37,278 nucleotides of DNA from an uncultured Gammaproteobacteria bacterium (lineage in GTDB: Bacteria > Pseudomonadota > Gammaproteobacteria > Arenicellales > JAANXG01). Below are positions 16,245-25,090 of this stretch, one piece after another. The translations under genes were made by a program, and so were the position numbers. How positions within the stretch are numbered: position 1 is the first letter of the stretch; the number at the start of each line of letters is the position of its first letter. The stretch is from contig CAMYIN010000126.1 of NCBI GenBank assembly GCA_947258495.1, positions 1 through 37,278 on the forward strand. The letters run 5' to 3'. The notes beneath the pieces were generated by a model. It did no database searches, had not been told where the DNA came from, and saw only the letters and a program-made list of their open reading frames with translations.

Positions 16245-18347
16245 CTAGAAGCTGGCTTGTTCCGTGCGCACGGTCACCACACCGTCCGACGCCTCCAAGG
16301 CCTTCCCCAAGGTGGTCACACCGCGCTCCACGAGCAGCTCGACGAGACGCAGAAAAATCTCCGCGGTCACCAGCGAGTCGCCCAATGCGGTGTGGCGGCC
16401 TGAAATCTCTACACCGAGTCGATTGGCGATGCCGTCCAAGGTGTGGTCTTCCACATGGTCGTGCAAATACACCGACAACAACAGCGTATCCAGCATAGGA
16501 TTGTCAAACCGGCACCCGGTCTCGGCCTCCTTGAGCTGGATGAATTTCATGTCGAAGGCGCCGTTGTGCGCCACCAGAACGGCGTCGCCGACGAATTCTT
16601 TGAACTGAGGCAGGACGACCGCTATGGGAGGCTTGTCCTTGACCGTCTCGTCGGTAATGCCGTGGAAGCGGACGGAACGTTTGGGAATGGGTCGTTTTGG
16701 GTTCACCAGGCGCTCAAAGGTCTCGGAGGTGAGAATCCTGCTCTTGACCACGCGAACTCCGGCGATGGATACGATTTCGTCGCCGGCCGACGGCTTCAGG
16801 CCCGTGGTTTCGGTATCGAATACCACGAAGGTAAGACGGTCCAAGGACTGGTCGGCGAGGGCTCCCAAGTCCGAGGGTTGCGCCGCCAAATCGAAATCGT
16901 AAAACTCGGGACGGGGCGGCAGTTTGTCCCGCGGGAGCTCCCATTGCTTGCTGGACACAGGAACCGGCAGGCGAAGTACCGCGTAACCCGGGCGCCGATG
17001 CTTCTGGCTCCAGACCTGGCCACTGTGAATCTCGATGGCATCCTGAGCCGTCAATGCCCCAACCGCGTGTACCAACGGTTCGGATAGCCATTGGTCGAGC
17101 ACCGATTCGCTGATCGGGTCTCCCATCCATACGATATCGAGGTAGATACGGCGATCGCCCATCAACACATCAAGGTCGAACTCCGGTACGCCGTTGGTCG
17201 CGTGAATGCGCCGGATCATTTGTTCGAGCAGCAGCATCAGCGCGTGGCTGTCGCCGTAGAGCCAGAGCGGCTGGCCGGTCATGACCACTCTTGGATCGCC
17301 GGACTTGTTGAACCGGCTCACCACGGTACCCAGCAGGTCTGCCGAATACAAGTCCGCCATCAGCCATTCGCTGCCGACGAGCGTCCGGGCGCGCTCGCTG
17401 AACTTGTTGAGTTGGTCGCTGAGTTTCGTGCTTTCCTGGACGATGATTGCTTCGAATCGTGCGCGGCTCTCGTTTTCCATGTCCGGGTGGGCGACGAGGT
17501 TCTCGGCGGCGGCGCGGATGTTGGCCAACGGGCCCCGGGTGTCGTTCAGCACCTTGCGTAACAAATCGTCACGCTGCCCCAGTGCCCGTACCTGGCGGGT
17601 TACATCATCGAAGGCGAGGACGAATCCGGAGTCGATCCCCAGCCCCGGCGACAGCAGCCGCAAGCGGCAGCGCAACAACTGCTTCTGGTCGACGGTCGCG
17701 CAGACGAAATCGGTCTCCGGCTCGGCCGTTTCCCGATGTTCCATCGCCGCCCGCCGCAAGATCTCCAGGCTGTGCTCCACCGGCTCCCGGGTCATGATAT
17801 TGTGCAGCGAACGGCCGAGGCCGATGGCTGGGTCGTTGGCAAGGATCCGCTGGACCGACGGGTTGTACAGCAGGATACGGGACTGCGCGTCGCACACGAA
17901 AACACCTTCGTCGAGTTCGCACAACACCGCCTCCAGTCGGGCCTTTTCCTCTTCCGCTTTCTGCGCCCCGCTCACCAGGGCCTGCGCAACCTCGTTTTTG
18001 ACCTGATCCAGTTCCAGGCCCAGGTTTTGGATCGCGTCGGGGAGCTCATCGAGCAGATGCGGGGGACGAATTTCCAGCTCGTGCTGCGGATTGGTCTGTG
18101 CAATGATGTCGACGCCTCGCGACAACGTACGCAAGGCCTGCATCAAGGAGCGGTCAAGCCACGCCCACGTCAGCAGGAGCGAAATCACCAGCACCACGGC
18201 GAGACCGCCGAAGACGATCACGAGCTCGGGCGGCATGGTCCGTGTTGCGAGCCGTTCGCTGAGCCACCAGGCCCCCAGAGACAGCACTGCCAACGCTATT
18301 CCCAAGACCGCGGCCAGCAGCAGCCAGAACTTGCTGCGTGCCGTCAT
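16245..18347 (-). CDS. membrane kinase-like/PAS protein fused to DnaQ-type 3'-5' exonuclease
   Basis: The protein has 700 residues. Two membrane helices (about 5-30 and 42-64) are followed by a HAMP-like linker and a PAS-like domain (about 135-250). A HisKA-like helix region (about 258-325) comes next, in which the phosphoacceptor His is Asn268 (NDTRGPL in place of HELRTPL), then an ATPase-like region without recognisable N or G boxes. The C-terminal about 195 residues are a DEDDh exonuclease: Asp511 and Glu513 in DTETTG, Asp599 in HNGAFDMKF, and His652 and Asp657 in HTALGDS, so all five catalytic residues are present. It looks like a membrane sensor with a dead kinase whose output is a nuclease. 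It is second in the operon, 6 bases after the receiver gene. Related exonuclease genes accompany CrbS-like kinases in other gammaproteobacteria (recollection). Confidence 0.88.
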   Translation of the reverse strand: MTARSKFWLLLAAVLGIALAVLSLGAWWLSERLATRTMPPELVIVFGGLAVVLVISLLLTWAWLDRSLMQALRTLSRGVDIIAQTNPQHELEIRPPHLLDELPDAIQNLGLELDQVKNEVAQALVSGAQKAEEEKARLEAVLCELDEGVFVCDAQSRILLYNPSVQRILANDPAIGLGRSLHNIMTREPVEHSLEILRRAAMEHRETAEPETDFVCATVDQKQLLRCRLRLLSPGLGIDSGFVLAFDDVTRQVRALGQRDDLLRKVLNDTRGPLANIRAAAENLVAHPDMENESRARFEAIIVQESTKLSDQLNKFSERARTLVGSEWLMADLYSADLLGTVVSRFNKSGDPRVVMTGQPLWLYGDSHALMLLLEQMIRRIHATNGVPEFDLDVLMGDRRIYLDIVWMGDPISESVLDQWLSEPLVHAVGALTAQDAIEIHSGQVWSQKHRRPGYAVLRLPVPVSSKQWELPRDKLPPRPEFYDFDLAAQPSDLGALADQSLDRLTFVVFDTETTGLKPSAGDEIVSIAGVRVVKSRILTSETFERLVNPKRPIPKRSVRFHGITDETVKDKPPIAVVLPQFKEFVGDAVLVAHNGAFDMKFIQLKEAETGCRFDNPMLDTLLLSVYLHDHVEDHTLDGIANRLGVEISGRHTALGDSLVTAEIFLRLVELLVERGVTTLGKALEASDGVVTVRTEQASF

Positions 18348-18353
18348 CGCGTC

Positions 18354-18740
18354 TCAACCGTCGGATCCAAGCAAGCGGCGAACCAGATCAACCACCTCGT
18401 GGGTGGAGAACGGTTTGGTAACGTAATCGTCCGCACCCACTGCCAATCCTTTTTCCCGGTCCACGTCGCGCCCCTTGGCGGTCAACATCACTACCCGAAC
18501 ATCGCTCCACGCGGGATTCGCGCGGATGGCCTGGCAGATCGCGTACCCATTGCCTTTGGGGATATTGATATCGAGCAGCACCAGGTCCGGCGCGGCCTCC
18601 CGCATCTGCGCCAGGGCGTCTTCACCGTCGGCCGCGGTCGCTACCGCGTATCCTTCCTTCTTCATAAGGAACTCCAGTGACCAGACGATATTCGGCTCGT
18701 CGTCGACGATGAGTACTTTTCTTCCCATAGTTTCGGTCAT
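18354..18740 (-). CDS. single-domain response regulator (receiver only)
   Basis: The product has 128 residues from ATG 18740; TTG 18746 is an in-frame alternative. It is a receiver domain with the acidic pair in IVDDEPN, the phosphoacceptor Asp57 in LLDINIPKG, the Thr of MLTAKG and the Lys of VTKPF, all required residues. The protein ends just after the domain, so no DNA-binding or enzymatic output is attached. It is the first gene of the operon with the exonuclease fusion and the symporter-kinase, whose His694 is the likely phosphodonor. CrbR-type partners normally carry a LuxR-type HTH. Here the signal must be relayed by protein contact, for example to the kinase-like fusion or another regulator. 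That is inference. Confidence 0.93.
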   Translation of the reverse strand: MTETMGRKVLIVDDEPNIVWSLEFLMKKEGYAVATAADGEDALAQMREAAPDLVLLDINIPKGNGYAICQAIRANPAWSDVRVVMLTAKGRDVDREKGLAVGADDYVTKPFSTHEVVDLVRRLLGSDG

Positions 18741-18812
18741 GGCCAAGGATCGCAGTTACGCGCAGCGGTGATGAGCGCTCAGCGCTGCGGTTGGACCGTC
18801 ACCGACGCCGTC

Positions 18813-18878
18813 CCTCCCCCGACACGGAGACCTCGTTGCACTTTCGATTTGCCGTCGGCCTCAACCGTGCGGGGGAGG
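18813..18878. repeat. 9-base inverted repeat upstream of the receiver operon
   Basis: CCTCCCCCG (18813-18821) and CGGGGGAGG (18870-18878) are perfect inverted copies separated by 48 bases, in the 156-base gap upstream of the receiver-led operon. The loop is too long for a typical terminator. It may be an operator pair or chance in GC-rich DNA. Confidence 0.3.
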
Positions 18879-18896
18879 AGCGTCGTGTTCGGCGAG

Positions 18897-19112
18897 CTAC
18901 AACTTCGCAATCAAACTCTTGACTCGTTCGGGCACGTCCTGCCCGACCAGCAAAGCGTTTATCTGCGCGGCGTCGCCGCTGAGCAATGCCTTTCGTTCTT
19001 CGTTACTTATTGCCGCGTCCCGCAGCGTGTCCTTTGGGTCCGCATTGTAGCGTGCAAGCAAGGCAGGATCGTCGGCCAACGCAATGAGGTAGTCTCTGAA
19101 GTTTTCAGACAT
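18897..19112 (-). CDS. small helical LigA-like protein
   Basis: The protein has 71 residues from ATG 19112, which has a strong AGGAGAAA ribosome binding site 5 bases upstream, showing it is a real gene; the longer frame from 19136 is not needed. The sequence pattern DPALLARYNADP followed by an aliphatic-rich helix, EERKALLSGD and INALL resembles the small helical LigA-type domain (protocatechuate 4,5-dioxygenase alpha-subunit fold). That domain also occurs as free-standing small proteins and at the front of some peptide-product precursors. No dioxygenase beta subunit is nearby. It lies between the nucleotidyltransferase gene and the receiver operon on the same strand. Its function is unknown; family resemblance is by eye only. 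Confidence 0.7.
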   Translation of the reverse strand: MSENFRDYLIALADDPALLARYNADPKDTLRDAAISNEERKALLSGDAAQINALLVGQDVPERVKSLIAKL

Positions 19113-19191
19113 GGTCTTTCTCCTCGTAACATCCACAGTTGCGAATCCCGGCTCACGCCGGAGCTGTCGGCAACCAGACTGCCGGCGTCTA

Positions 19192-19197
19192 AGTATA
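19192..19197 (-). promoter_or_regulatory. candidate -10 element upstream of the LigA-like gene
   Basis: TATACT on the minus strand lies about 80 bases before the LigA-like start. TTTGCC, 16 bases further upstream, is a poor -35 match (three of six). This is a weak candidate. Confidence 0.3.
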
Positions 19198-19334
19198 CGT
19201 CCCAGAGATCTTGGGCAAAATAGCCGTGGCCAAGATGTTCGTTTGCCGATTCGCGGCCCGGGACCGGGAGAGGCCCTCGGTCATCGGCGGCGCGCGCGTC
19301 GTTCCACGACAGCCGGCATACGCTACGCGGTATC

Positions 19335-20792
19335 CTAAAAGACGTCGCCGGTCAGTCTCGTGCGCAAACGATTGCGGTATTTCTTTATTTCCCTTAGACC
19401 GTCTATCAACATGTCCCGCTCACGCGTCGATAGCGCGTCCACGGCTACGTGATTCCCCACCTTCTCTCCCGCTTCGTAGTCGCGCAACTGCTGTCGAAAC
19501 AGCAGGTTCGTGATATGCCGAAATGCGCCGGAAAGGTAGTCCTGCTCGTCGGCCGTCAATTCGCCAAGCTCAAACAATGTGTTGATACGCGCCAAGGTCG
19601 ACGTTGAATCGACTCCGTTGCTCAGTGCGGCGATGCGTACGGCACCAACCAGGGGCAACGTGCCGGTGAGCTTGAGGTTCAGCTTCCCCTTGTTGGGGCC
19701 GTCGATCTTGTCGAGCAGCAGACGATTGAACGGCCCCAGGGCGACCTCGTGGTCTTCGTCGAATTTGTACATTTCACGCAAGAAAAAAGGCCGGCGGGCC
19801 GTTTCCGTTACGCATTCCCGAAGCTCGCCGGTCAGGCGACCTTCCCCATAAACGGGAATGAAGTCAAAAAATATGTCCGCCAGGCGTAAGGCCATGCCGG
19901 CGCCCTTGCCGACCCAGCGCCGGATCTGACTGCGCCACTGCGAGACGGATTTGCGCCACAACGGGTTGGTCGCCATGACGTTGCCCTTGCAGTATTCGAA
20001 TCCCACCCGATTCAGCGCCTCGGTCATGCGTTCGGCGAGTTCTATGAACCAGGGGTCGATGTTTTGATGCTGGTCGTCTGCATAGTCTTCCAGGACAAAC
20101 CCGTTGTCCTGATCCGGATAAAGAAAACTTTCTCCGCGGCCACCGGAGCCCATGACCATTACGTCAAAGGCCACCGGCGGCTGCCCCCAGCCCGTGTCTG
20201 CCATGTCGCGTAGGCACAGCGCCACGATGCGCCGATAGAGATCGTTGTTGATCCGCGTTATCAGCGCCTGGATCTCCGGCGCGGGCACCGCGTCGGCGCA
20301 CAACTGCTTGGCGACTTCCACCTGTGCCTGCTTGGTGTGCTGCATCCCTTCCACCGTTTCCGAATGGGTCAGGACCTCGATCTGCCTCACCATCTGCTGC
20401 GCCGCCATGGCCAAAGCATGATGCAGTTGCAGGCCGCCCACTACGCCTCCGCTCGCATCCACCACGGGCATATGTCGCAGGCGACCACGACGCATCTTGG
20501 CAATGGCGTGATAGAGCAGTTCGTCGTCGCGTATCGCCTGTACCGGCCGTGACATCACGTCCGTCACCGGTGTTTTCGCGTCGACGCGGAAGATCATCCG
20601 ACGCACCACGTCCTGCTCGGTTACGACCCCGCACGGCTCTCCGTGCATGTCGATGACCACCACGCTATCCGCCCTGGACTCCCGCATACGGCGCACCGCG
20701 TCTCCGCAGGACGTTGCCACGGGCACCGTTATCGGCGCCGGCCCCATATGGTCGCGAACGATACGTGTGAAAACGGCGGTATGCGAGAGCAT
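19335..20792 (-). CDS. CBS-domain DUF294-type putative nucleotidyltransferase
   Basis: The protein has 485 residues. A tandem CBS pair (about 10-130) binds adenine nucleotides in related proteins. A linker with a short helical region follows, then the DUF294 GlnD-like nucleotidyltransferase domain with GSGGRGES (215-222) and the two metal-binding aspartates in PDQDNG (Asp227 and Asp229), then a C-terminal DUF294_C helical domain ending RTRLTGDVF. Such proteins are thought to transfer a nucleotide to a partner protein in response to nucleotide levels, but the substrate is generally unknown. In several gammaproteobacteria this gene type sits beside an exonuclease gene and an SSF-kinase (recollection), and the same three are near each other here, which suggests a shared signalling function. 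Confidence 0.9.
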   Translation of the reverse strand: MLSHTAVFTRIVRDHMGPAPITVPVATSCGDAVRRMRESRADSVVVIDMHGEPCGVVTEQDVVRRMIFRVDAKTPVTDVMSRPVQAIRDDELLYHAIAKMRRGRLRHMPVVDASGGVVGGLQLHHALAMAAQQMVRQIEVLTHSETVEGMQHTKQAQVEVAKQLCADAVPAPEIQALITRINNDLYRRIVALCLRDMADTGWGQPPVAFDVMVMGSGGRGESFLYPDQDNGFVLEDYADDQHQNIDPWFIELAERMTEALNRVGFEYCKGNVMATNPLWRKSVSQWRSQIRRWVGKGAGMALRLADIFFDFIPVYGEGRLTGELRECVTETARRPFFLREMYKFDEDHEVALGPFNRLLLDKIDGPNKGKLNLKLTGTLPLVGAVRIAALSNGVDSTSTLARINTLFELGELTADEQDYLSGAFRHITNLLFRQQLRDYEAGEKVGNHVAVDALSTRERDMLIDGLREIKKYRNRLRTRLTGDVF

Positions 20793-21102
20793 TATCGGAT
20801 TACCCTTTAGAAGCTAGGTCCCAACGGCTCCGGGGGCTCGATGCGTCCCTGCGGAGCGTGCGCATTGCGCTGTGTAGTTTACGTTTTTTGCGGCCCTCGG
20901 CGTCCGTGCTTGTGTGATTGTGCAATCCGCGGTCGACGAAACATGGCATCTTCCGAAAGACGCCGGAAAACGTCGGCCGCCTACTGGGATTATTGGCTTT
21001 AGCGCGGGATTTTGCTAGCTTCCCGGGCGGACAATCTGCCCGATCGGTACCGCCCCGAGAGGATCACCCTAGGTTAAATCAGATCACGCCTTCGCCCATC
21101 CC
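20793..21102. other. 310-base divergent intergenic region
   Basis: The stretch separates the divergent starts of the CBS-DUF294 gene and the rhomboid gene and must contain both promoters. Short frames inside it show no ribosome binding site or protein-like composition. I see no convincing -35/-10 pair, RNA gene or repeat. Confidence 0.5.
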
Positions 21103-21672
21103 GTGAAATCGCCGCCGTTGACCACCTCGCTGATCGTGTTTTGCGTTTTATTGGCGTTGGTGTCCGATTTCGGCAACAAGCTCGATATGTTGCACCCTTT
21201 TTTCATTTCCGAAAGACTGGACGTGTTCCTGCCGGAGTTCAGGCAAGGACAGGTCTGGCGGCTGTTGACGCCGATACTTGTGCACTTCGGGCTACTGCAT
21301 ATCGTTTTCAATATGCTCTGGCTTTGGGAACTCGGAGGGGCGCTGGAAAACCGACAAGGCTATGGATACCTTGGCAGCATGGTGGTCGTGCTCGGAGGGT
21401 TCTCCAATCTCGCCCAATACCTCTACCAGGGCCCGAAGTTCGGCGGCATGTCGGGCGTCGTCTTCGGCCTACTGGGATACTTCTGGATGCAAGGCCGTTA
21501 CAATCCGCGCTTCGGTATGGCGCTCCACAAACACATCGTCATCATGATGCTCGGGTGGTTTGCCGTCTGCTGGCTGGGACTGGTAGGCAATATCGCCAAC
21601 ATGGCCCACACCGTGGGACTATTGCTGGGATCCGCGTGGGGATACGCCGCCGCCCGATTTCGCGTGCCGTGA
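21103..21672 (+). CDS. rhomboid-family intramembrane serine protease
   Basis: The protein has 189 residues and about six membrane helices, starting at GTG 21103. The rhomboid signature is complete: His66 and Asn70 in HIVFN (oxyanion region), catalytic Ser117 in GMSG, and catalytic His169 in NMAHTVG. These match the Ser201/His254 dyad and H150/N154 of E. coli GlpG. Rhomboids cleave single-pass membrane proteins within the bilayer. It lacks the N-terminal cytoplasmic domain of GlpG, so it is a minimal core enzyme. It ends 2 bases from the end of the convergent phasin-like gene. Its substrate is unknown. Confidence 0.9.
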   Translation: MKSPPLTTSLIVFCVLLALVSDFGNKLDMLHPFFISERLDVFLPEFRQGQVWRLLTPILVHFGLLHIVFNMLWLWELGGALENRQGYGYLGSMVVVLGGFSNLAQYLYQGPKFGGMSGVVFGLLGYFWMQGRYNPRFGMALHKHIVIMMLGWFAVCWLGLVGNIANMAHTVGLLLGSAWGYAAARFRVP

Positions 21673-21674
21673 CC

Positions 21675-22130
21675 CTATTTCTGGAAGGCCTCCAGGAACT
21701 GTTTCATCGCTTGTTGTTGTGCCTCCATGATCTCCTTGGTGGAATCGGACAATTGCTTCATCAGTTGTTCTCCCTGTTGCTGCCAGACGGTGTTGAGCTT
21801 TTCCGCCTCGACGCTTTTCAGCGTCTCCAGCCATTGCCCCCACAGTTGCTCTTGCGCGCTGGACCACTGAGCGAACAAGTCCTGCATGGCCGGGAAATAA
21901 CTCCTGATGTCCGGCGCGCTCTTCTGTTGGGCAAGTCCGGCCCACATGTTCATGAGATCGGACTGGGCGTCCAGGGTCTGGCGCAGGGACTGTTGAAAGA
22001 ATTCGAGACCGCGGCTCCACGCATCCGCCGGAGAATCAGGGGCCGTCGGCGGCGCCCAAGACTTCCATAAGTTTTCCTGCGTGTCCGCCCAAGTCTTAAA
22101 GATCTTTTCCGCTTCATCAGCCCAAGCCAT
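21675..22130 (-). CDS. phasin-like/PhaE-like helical protein
   Basis: The protein has 151 residues and is almost wholly amphipathic helix, rich in Gln, Trp and Ala, without membrane segments. The N-terminus with WADTQENLWKSWAPP resembles the start of PhaE, the class III polyhydroxyalkanoate synthase subunit, and the rest resembles phasins that coat storage granules. A very good ribosome binding site (GGAGGAAAT) precedes the ATG, suggesting high expression as for phasins. No PhaC synthase gene is in the window. It is either a phasin or a short PhaE relative; a generic coiled-coil protein cannot be excluded. Confidence 0.65.
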   Translation of the reverse strand: MAWADEAEKIFKTWADTQENLWKSWAPPTAPDSPADAWSRGLEFFQQSLRQTLDAQSDLMNMWAGLAQQKSAPDIRSYFPAMQDLFAQWSSAQEQLWGQWLETLKSVEAEKLNTVWQQQGEQLMKQLSDSTKEIMEAQQQAMKQFLEAFQK

Positions 22131-22344
22131 GAGATTTCCTCCACGATCTAAAGGGGCCTTAACTGTAACCCGTTTCCGGCTCCACGCCCAGACGTGCGCC
22201 GCTTTTTCTTGTATGTTCGCTTCGCCGCGGGGGGGGGAGAAAGCGCAGGGGTCGCGCGCCTTCGACTACGTCCACCGCCGGCGATGAGCGCAAAAATAAC
22301 AACGCTGCTACACTATAGTACCCCACGGATGTAGAACGAAAACA

Positions 22345-23094
22345 ATGATTCAATTCCGGAAAGTCTTGTGCTGCCTCGTGCTAGCGGCGCTATCCTTGGG
22401 CACGGCATGCGCGACCCTGGACAGTCAAAAGCCGCCGCGATCCGAAGCCGACGAAGTGGTCATCGACGAAGGCGATCCCTGGCACGGATTCAACCGAGCG
22501 ATGTTCAAGTTCAATGACCGCTTTGACGACTGGATCATGGCGCCCGTCGCACGAGGGTACCGCCGCGTTACCCCGACTCCACTGCGACGCGGCGTCGGCA
22601 ACTTCTTCCGCAACCTGTTTGAACCGACGACTATCGTCAACGGTCTGTTGCAGGGCAAGATCCTGCGGGCGATGTCGGATACGGGGCGTTTCCTCATCAA
22701 TTCGACCGTGGGGGTATTCGGTCTTTTCGACGTCGCCACCAAGGTCGGTGTGGAGCGCAATGTGGAAGACTTCGGGCAGACCCTGGCGGTCTGGGGCGTC
22801 AGAACCGGGCCCTATCTGGTGCTGCCGTTTCTCGGTCCCAGTAATGTGCGGGACGCGTTTGGTCTGCTGCCCTACTGGTACTACACAGATCCGCGATTGG
22901 CGGTAGACAGCCTGGGAACACGCGCGGTATTGATCGGGCTGGATGTAATCGATCAGCGGGTGCAACTGCTCGGCGCGACAAAATTACTCGACATGCAGTT
23001 GGACCCGTATGTGTTCTCCAGAGAGAGCTATCGTCAAAAACGCACCGATCTCATATACGATGGAAGCCCTCCGCTAGAACTTCCGCCTTTCTGA
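22345..23094 (+). CDS. mlaA: MlaA/VacJ outer-membrane lipoprotein
   Basis: The protein has 249 residues. A signal peptide ends in a lipobox-like GTAC (Cys22), and the MlaA core follows with DPWHGFNRAMFKFND, PLRRGVGNFFRNL, LINSTVGVFGLFD, the FGQTLAVWG block and YLVLPFLGPSNVRD. MlaA sits in the outer membrane with a porin partner and extracts misplaced phospholipids from the outer leaflet, handing them to the MlaC/MlaFEDB system. The other mla genes are not in the window, as is common for mlaA. The next gene starts 5 bases later. Length and motifs are typical. Confidence 0.95.
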   Translation: MIQFRKVLCCLVLAALSLGTACATLDSQKPPRSEADEVVIDEGDPWHGFNRAMFKFNDRFDDWIMAPVARGYRRVTPTPLRRGVGNFFRNLFEPTTIVNGLLQGKILRAMSDTGRFLINSTVGVFGLFDVATKVGVERNVEDFGQTLAVWGVRTGPYLVLPFLGPSNVRDAFGLLPYWYYTDPRLAVDSLGTRAVLIGLDVIDQRVQLLGATKLLDMQLDPYVFSRESYRQKRTDLIYDGSPPLELPPF

Positions 23095-23099
23095 AGACG

Positions 23100-24056
23100 A
23101 TGCGCTCGCTGTTTCCGGAAATCAAACCCAACCGGAGTTTCTATATTGCGGCCGACCCCCCGCACGAATTGTACGTGGAGGAATGTGGCAATCCGCAGGG
23201 CATCCCGGTGGTGTTTCTGCACGGCGGCCCCGGGGCCGGGTGCGAATCCTATCATCGGCGTTTTTTCGATCCAGAGATCTATCGCATCGTGCTGTTCGAT
23301 CAACGCGGCGCCGGCAGATCCAAGCCGCACGCCTCCCTCGAGCGCAATACGACACCGGACCTCATTTCGGATATGGAACGAATACGTGAACACCTGGCCG
23401 TTGATCGCTGGGTAGTGTTCGGGGGATCGTGGGGCTCGACCCTCGGACTGCTGTATGCCGAGGCCCATCCGCGGCGTGTGCTCGCGCTGATTCTGCGAGG
23501 CATATTTCTGTGTCGTCGTCATGAGATCGCATGGTTTTACCAGCAAGGCGCCAGCAGAATCTTCCCCGACTATTGGCAGGATTTCATCGCTCCGATTCCG
23601 GAACCGGAGCGGGACAAGCTGCTCAAGGCGTATTATGAGCGCTTGACCGGTGACGACGAGCTAGCACGCATGGCGGCGGCGAAGGCCTGGTCGATGTGGG
23701 AGGGGAGGTGCGTGACGCTGCTTCCGAGCGGTTCAGTGCGAGACTTCTTCGGCTCACCGCACGTGGCCCTGAGTCTCGCCCGCATCGAAGCGCATTATTT
23801 CATCAACGATTGCTTCCTCTCGCCAAACCAGATTCTGCGCGATGCACACAGACTGGCCAATATACCGGGAGTGTTGGTACACGGACGCTACGACATTGTC
23901 TGCCCGTTGGAAAACGCGGTGCAGCTTAAGAAGGCGTGGGCCAAGGCGCAACTCGTCGTCGTGCCCGACGGCGGCCACGCAGCCAGCGAACCGGGGATTA
24001 CGGACGCCCTGCTCAAGGCCACGCAGAAAGTATCCCAAATGCTGATAAGCGGCTAA
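23100..24056 (+). CDS. pip: proline iminopeptidase
   Basis: The protein has 318 residues and an alpha/beta hydrolase fold. HGGPGAG (41-47), FDQRGAGRS (67-74), the nucleophile elbow GGSWGS (Ser110), the Asp in HGRYDIVCP and the His in GGHAASEP complete the catalytic triad. These are diagnostic of the S33 proline iminopeptidase family, which removes N-terminal proline from peptides in the cytoplasm. Length agrees with the 310-320 of the family. It follows mlaA by 5 bases and precedes apaH by 15 bases, so the three probably form one transcript without an obvious functional link. Confidence 0.95.
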   Translation: MRSLFPEIKPNRSFYIAADPPHELYVEECGNPQGIPVVFLHGGPGAGCESYHRRFFDPEIYRIVLFDQRGAGRSKPHASLERNTTPDLISDMERIREHLAVDRWVVFGGSWGSTLGLLYAEAHPRRVLALILRGIFLCRRHEIAWFYQQGASRIFPDYWQDFIAPIPEPERDKLLKAYYERLTGDDELARMAAAKAWSMWEGRCVTLLPSGSVRDFFGSPHVALSLARIEAHYFINDCFLSPNQILRDAHRLANIPGVLVHGRYDIVCPLENAVQLKKAWAKAQLVVVPDGGHAASEPGITDALLKATQKVSQMLISG

Positions 24057-24071
24057 ACGGTTTATAGCTCC

Positions 24072-24884
24072 GTGGCTGTCTACGCGATCGGAGACGTGCA
24101 GGGATGCTACCGCTCTCTGCAATCGCTGTTACGTAAGTTGCGCTACAGTGCAGATCGGGACCAACTCTGGTTCGTCGGCGACTTGGTCAATCGCGGGCCC
24201 GATTCCCTGTCGGTGCTTCGCTTCGTTCGAGGCCTGGGAGAGGGGGCGCGGACCGTACTGGGCAATCACGACCTCAACCTGCTGGCGGTCGCGGTCGGCG
24301 CGCGGCCAAAAGTGCGCCGCGATACCCTCCAGGCGGTGTTGGATGCGCACGACCGGGACCAGCTCCTCGAGTGGCTGTGTCGTCGTCCATTGTTTTTACG
24401 CGAGCCGACACTCGGTGTCGCCATGGTGCACGCCGGTCTGCTGCCGCAATGGACGCTGTCGGACGCCGCCGCCTTCGCCGGCGAAATCGAATCGACGCTG
24501 CGATCCTCCAAATGCACGGACTACCTCGGCGAGATGTACGGGGACCAGCCGGATCGCTGGCAGCCGTCGCTCGACGGCTGGGGTCGCAAGCGCCTGCTGA
24601 CAAACGTCTTCACGCGCATGCGGTTCTGTGACCGGTACGGCCGCATCGACTTGAGTCCTACCGGGCCTCCGGGGTCGCAACCGAAACATCTGAGGCCGTG
24701 GTTTGTGTGGCCGCGCCGGGATAGCGAATTGGTCTTGTTCGGACACTGGTCGGCGTTGGGGGCGGGGCGGTTCGGTAGCGTGGTCTGTCTCGATAGCGGC
24801 TGCGTCTGGGGGAACCGGTTGACCGCCGTGCGGCTCGACCGGGAGGTGTTGGAGTTGGTATCCGTCTCCTGCCAGGAGTGCTGA
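24072..24884 (+). CDS. apaH: symmetrical bis(5'-nucleosyl)-tetraphosphatase (Ap4A hydrolase)
   Basis: The protein has 270 residues from GTG 24072. Metallophosphatase motifs appear in order: GDVQGC (8-13), GDLVNRGPDS, GNHD, a VHAG motif, and FGHW near the C-terminus. ApaH hydrolyses Ap4A to two ADP and also removes Np4-type caps from RNA, affecting stress physiology. Length is near the family norm (about 275-280). It is the last gene of the mlaA-pip-apaH group; apaG follows after 223 bases on the same strand, the reverse of the apaG-apaH order known from E. coli. Confidence 0.96.
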   Translation: MAVYAIGDVQGCYRSLQSLLRKLRYSADRDQLWFVGDLVNRGPDSLSVLRFVRGLGEGARTVLGNHDLNLLAVAVGARPKVRRDTLQAVLDAHDRDQLLEWLCRRPLFLREPTLGVAMVHAGLLPQWTLSDAAAFAGEIESTLRSSKCTDYLGEMYGDQPDRWQPSLDGWGRKRLLTNVFTRMRFCDRYGRIDLSPTGPPGSQPKHLRPWFVWPRRDSELVLFGHWSALGAGRFGSVVCLDSGCVWGNRLTAVRLDREVLELVSVSCQEC

Positions 24885-24943
24885 TCCGGGTTCGCCGTCG
24901 TCGCAGCTATGAAGCGCAAGCGCAATGCCCGGGATGCTCGGCC

Positions 24944-24960
24944 GCGCGCCAACGGCGCGC
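24944..24960 (+). terminator. strong GC stem-loop after apaH
   Basis: GCGCGCC-AAC-GGCGCGC is a perfect 7-base stem with a 3-base loop, 60 bases after the apaH stop. Downstream sequence (CCGTTTG) is only slightly T-rich. It is a plausible terminator for the mlaA-pip-apaH transcript. Confidence 0.4.
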
Positions 24961-25081
24961 CCGTTTGTCCGCTTGCGGCTACGTCAATGGGCGGCTTTGC
25001 CGGAGCTTGCGCCGAGCGCGTCTTGGTTCGTGCACCCGTACGGGCGTCCACCTATGCGGAACCGCGGTGCGCGCGAGCGGG

Positions 25082-25090
25082 TGCTACAAT
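25082..25090 (+). promoter_or_regulatory. possible extended -10 promoter for apaG
   Basis: TGCTACAAT matches an extended -10 (TGN before a TATAAT-like hexamer). No -35 is evident, as can be the case for extended -10 promoters. It lies 18 bases before the apaG ATG at 25108. Confidence 0.35.

Noticed and set aside
22230-22239. run of nine or more G before mlaA as a phase-variation tract
   Set aside because: It is more than 100 bases upstream of the start, outside the coding sequence and not placed between obvious promoter elements.
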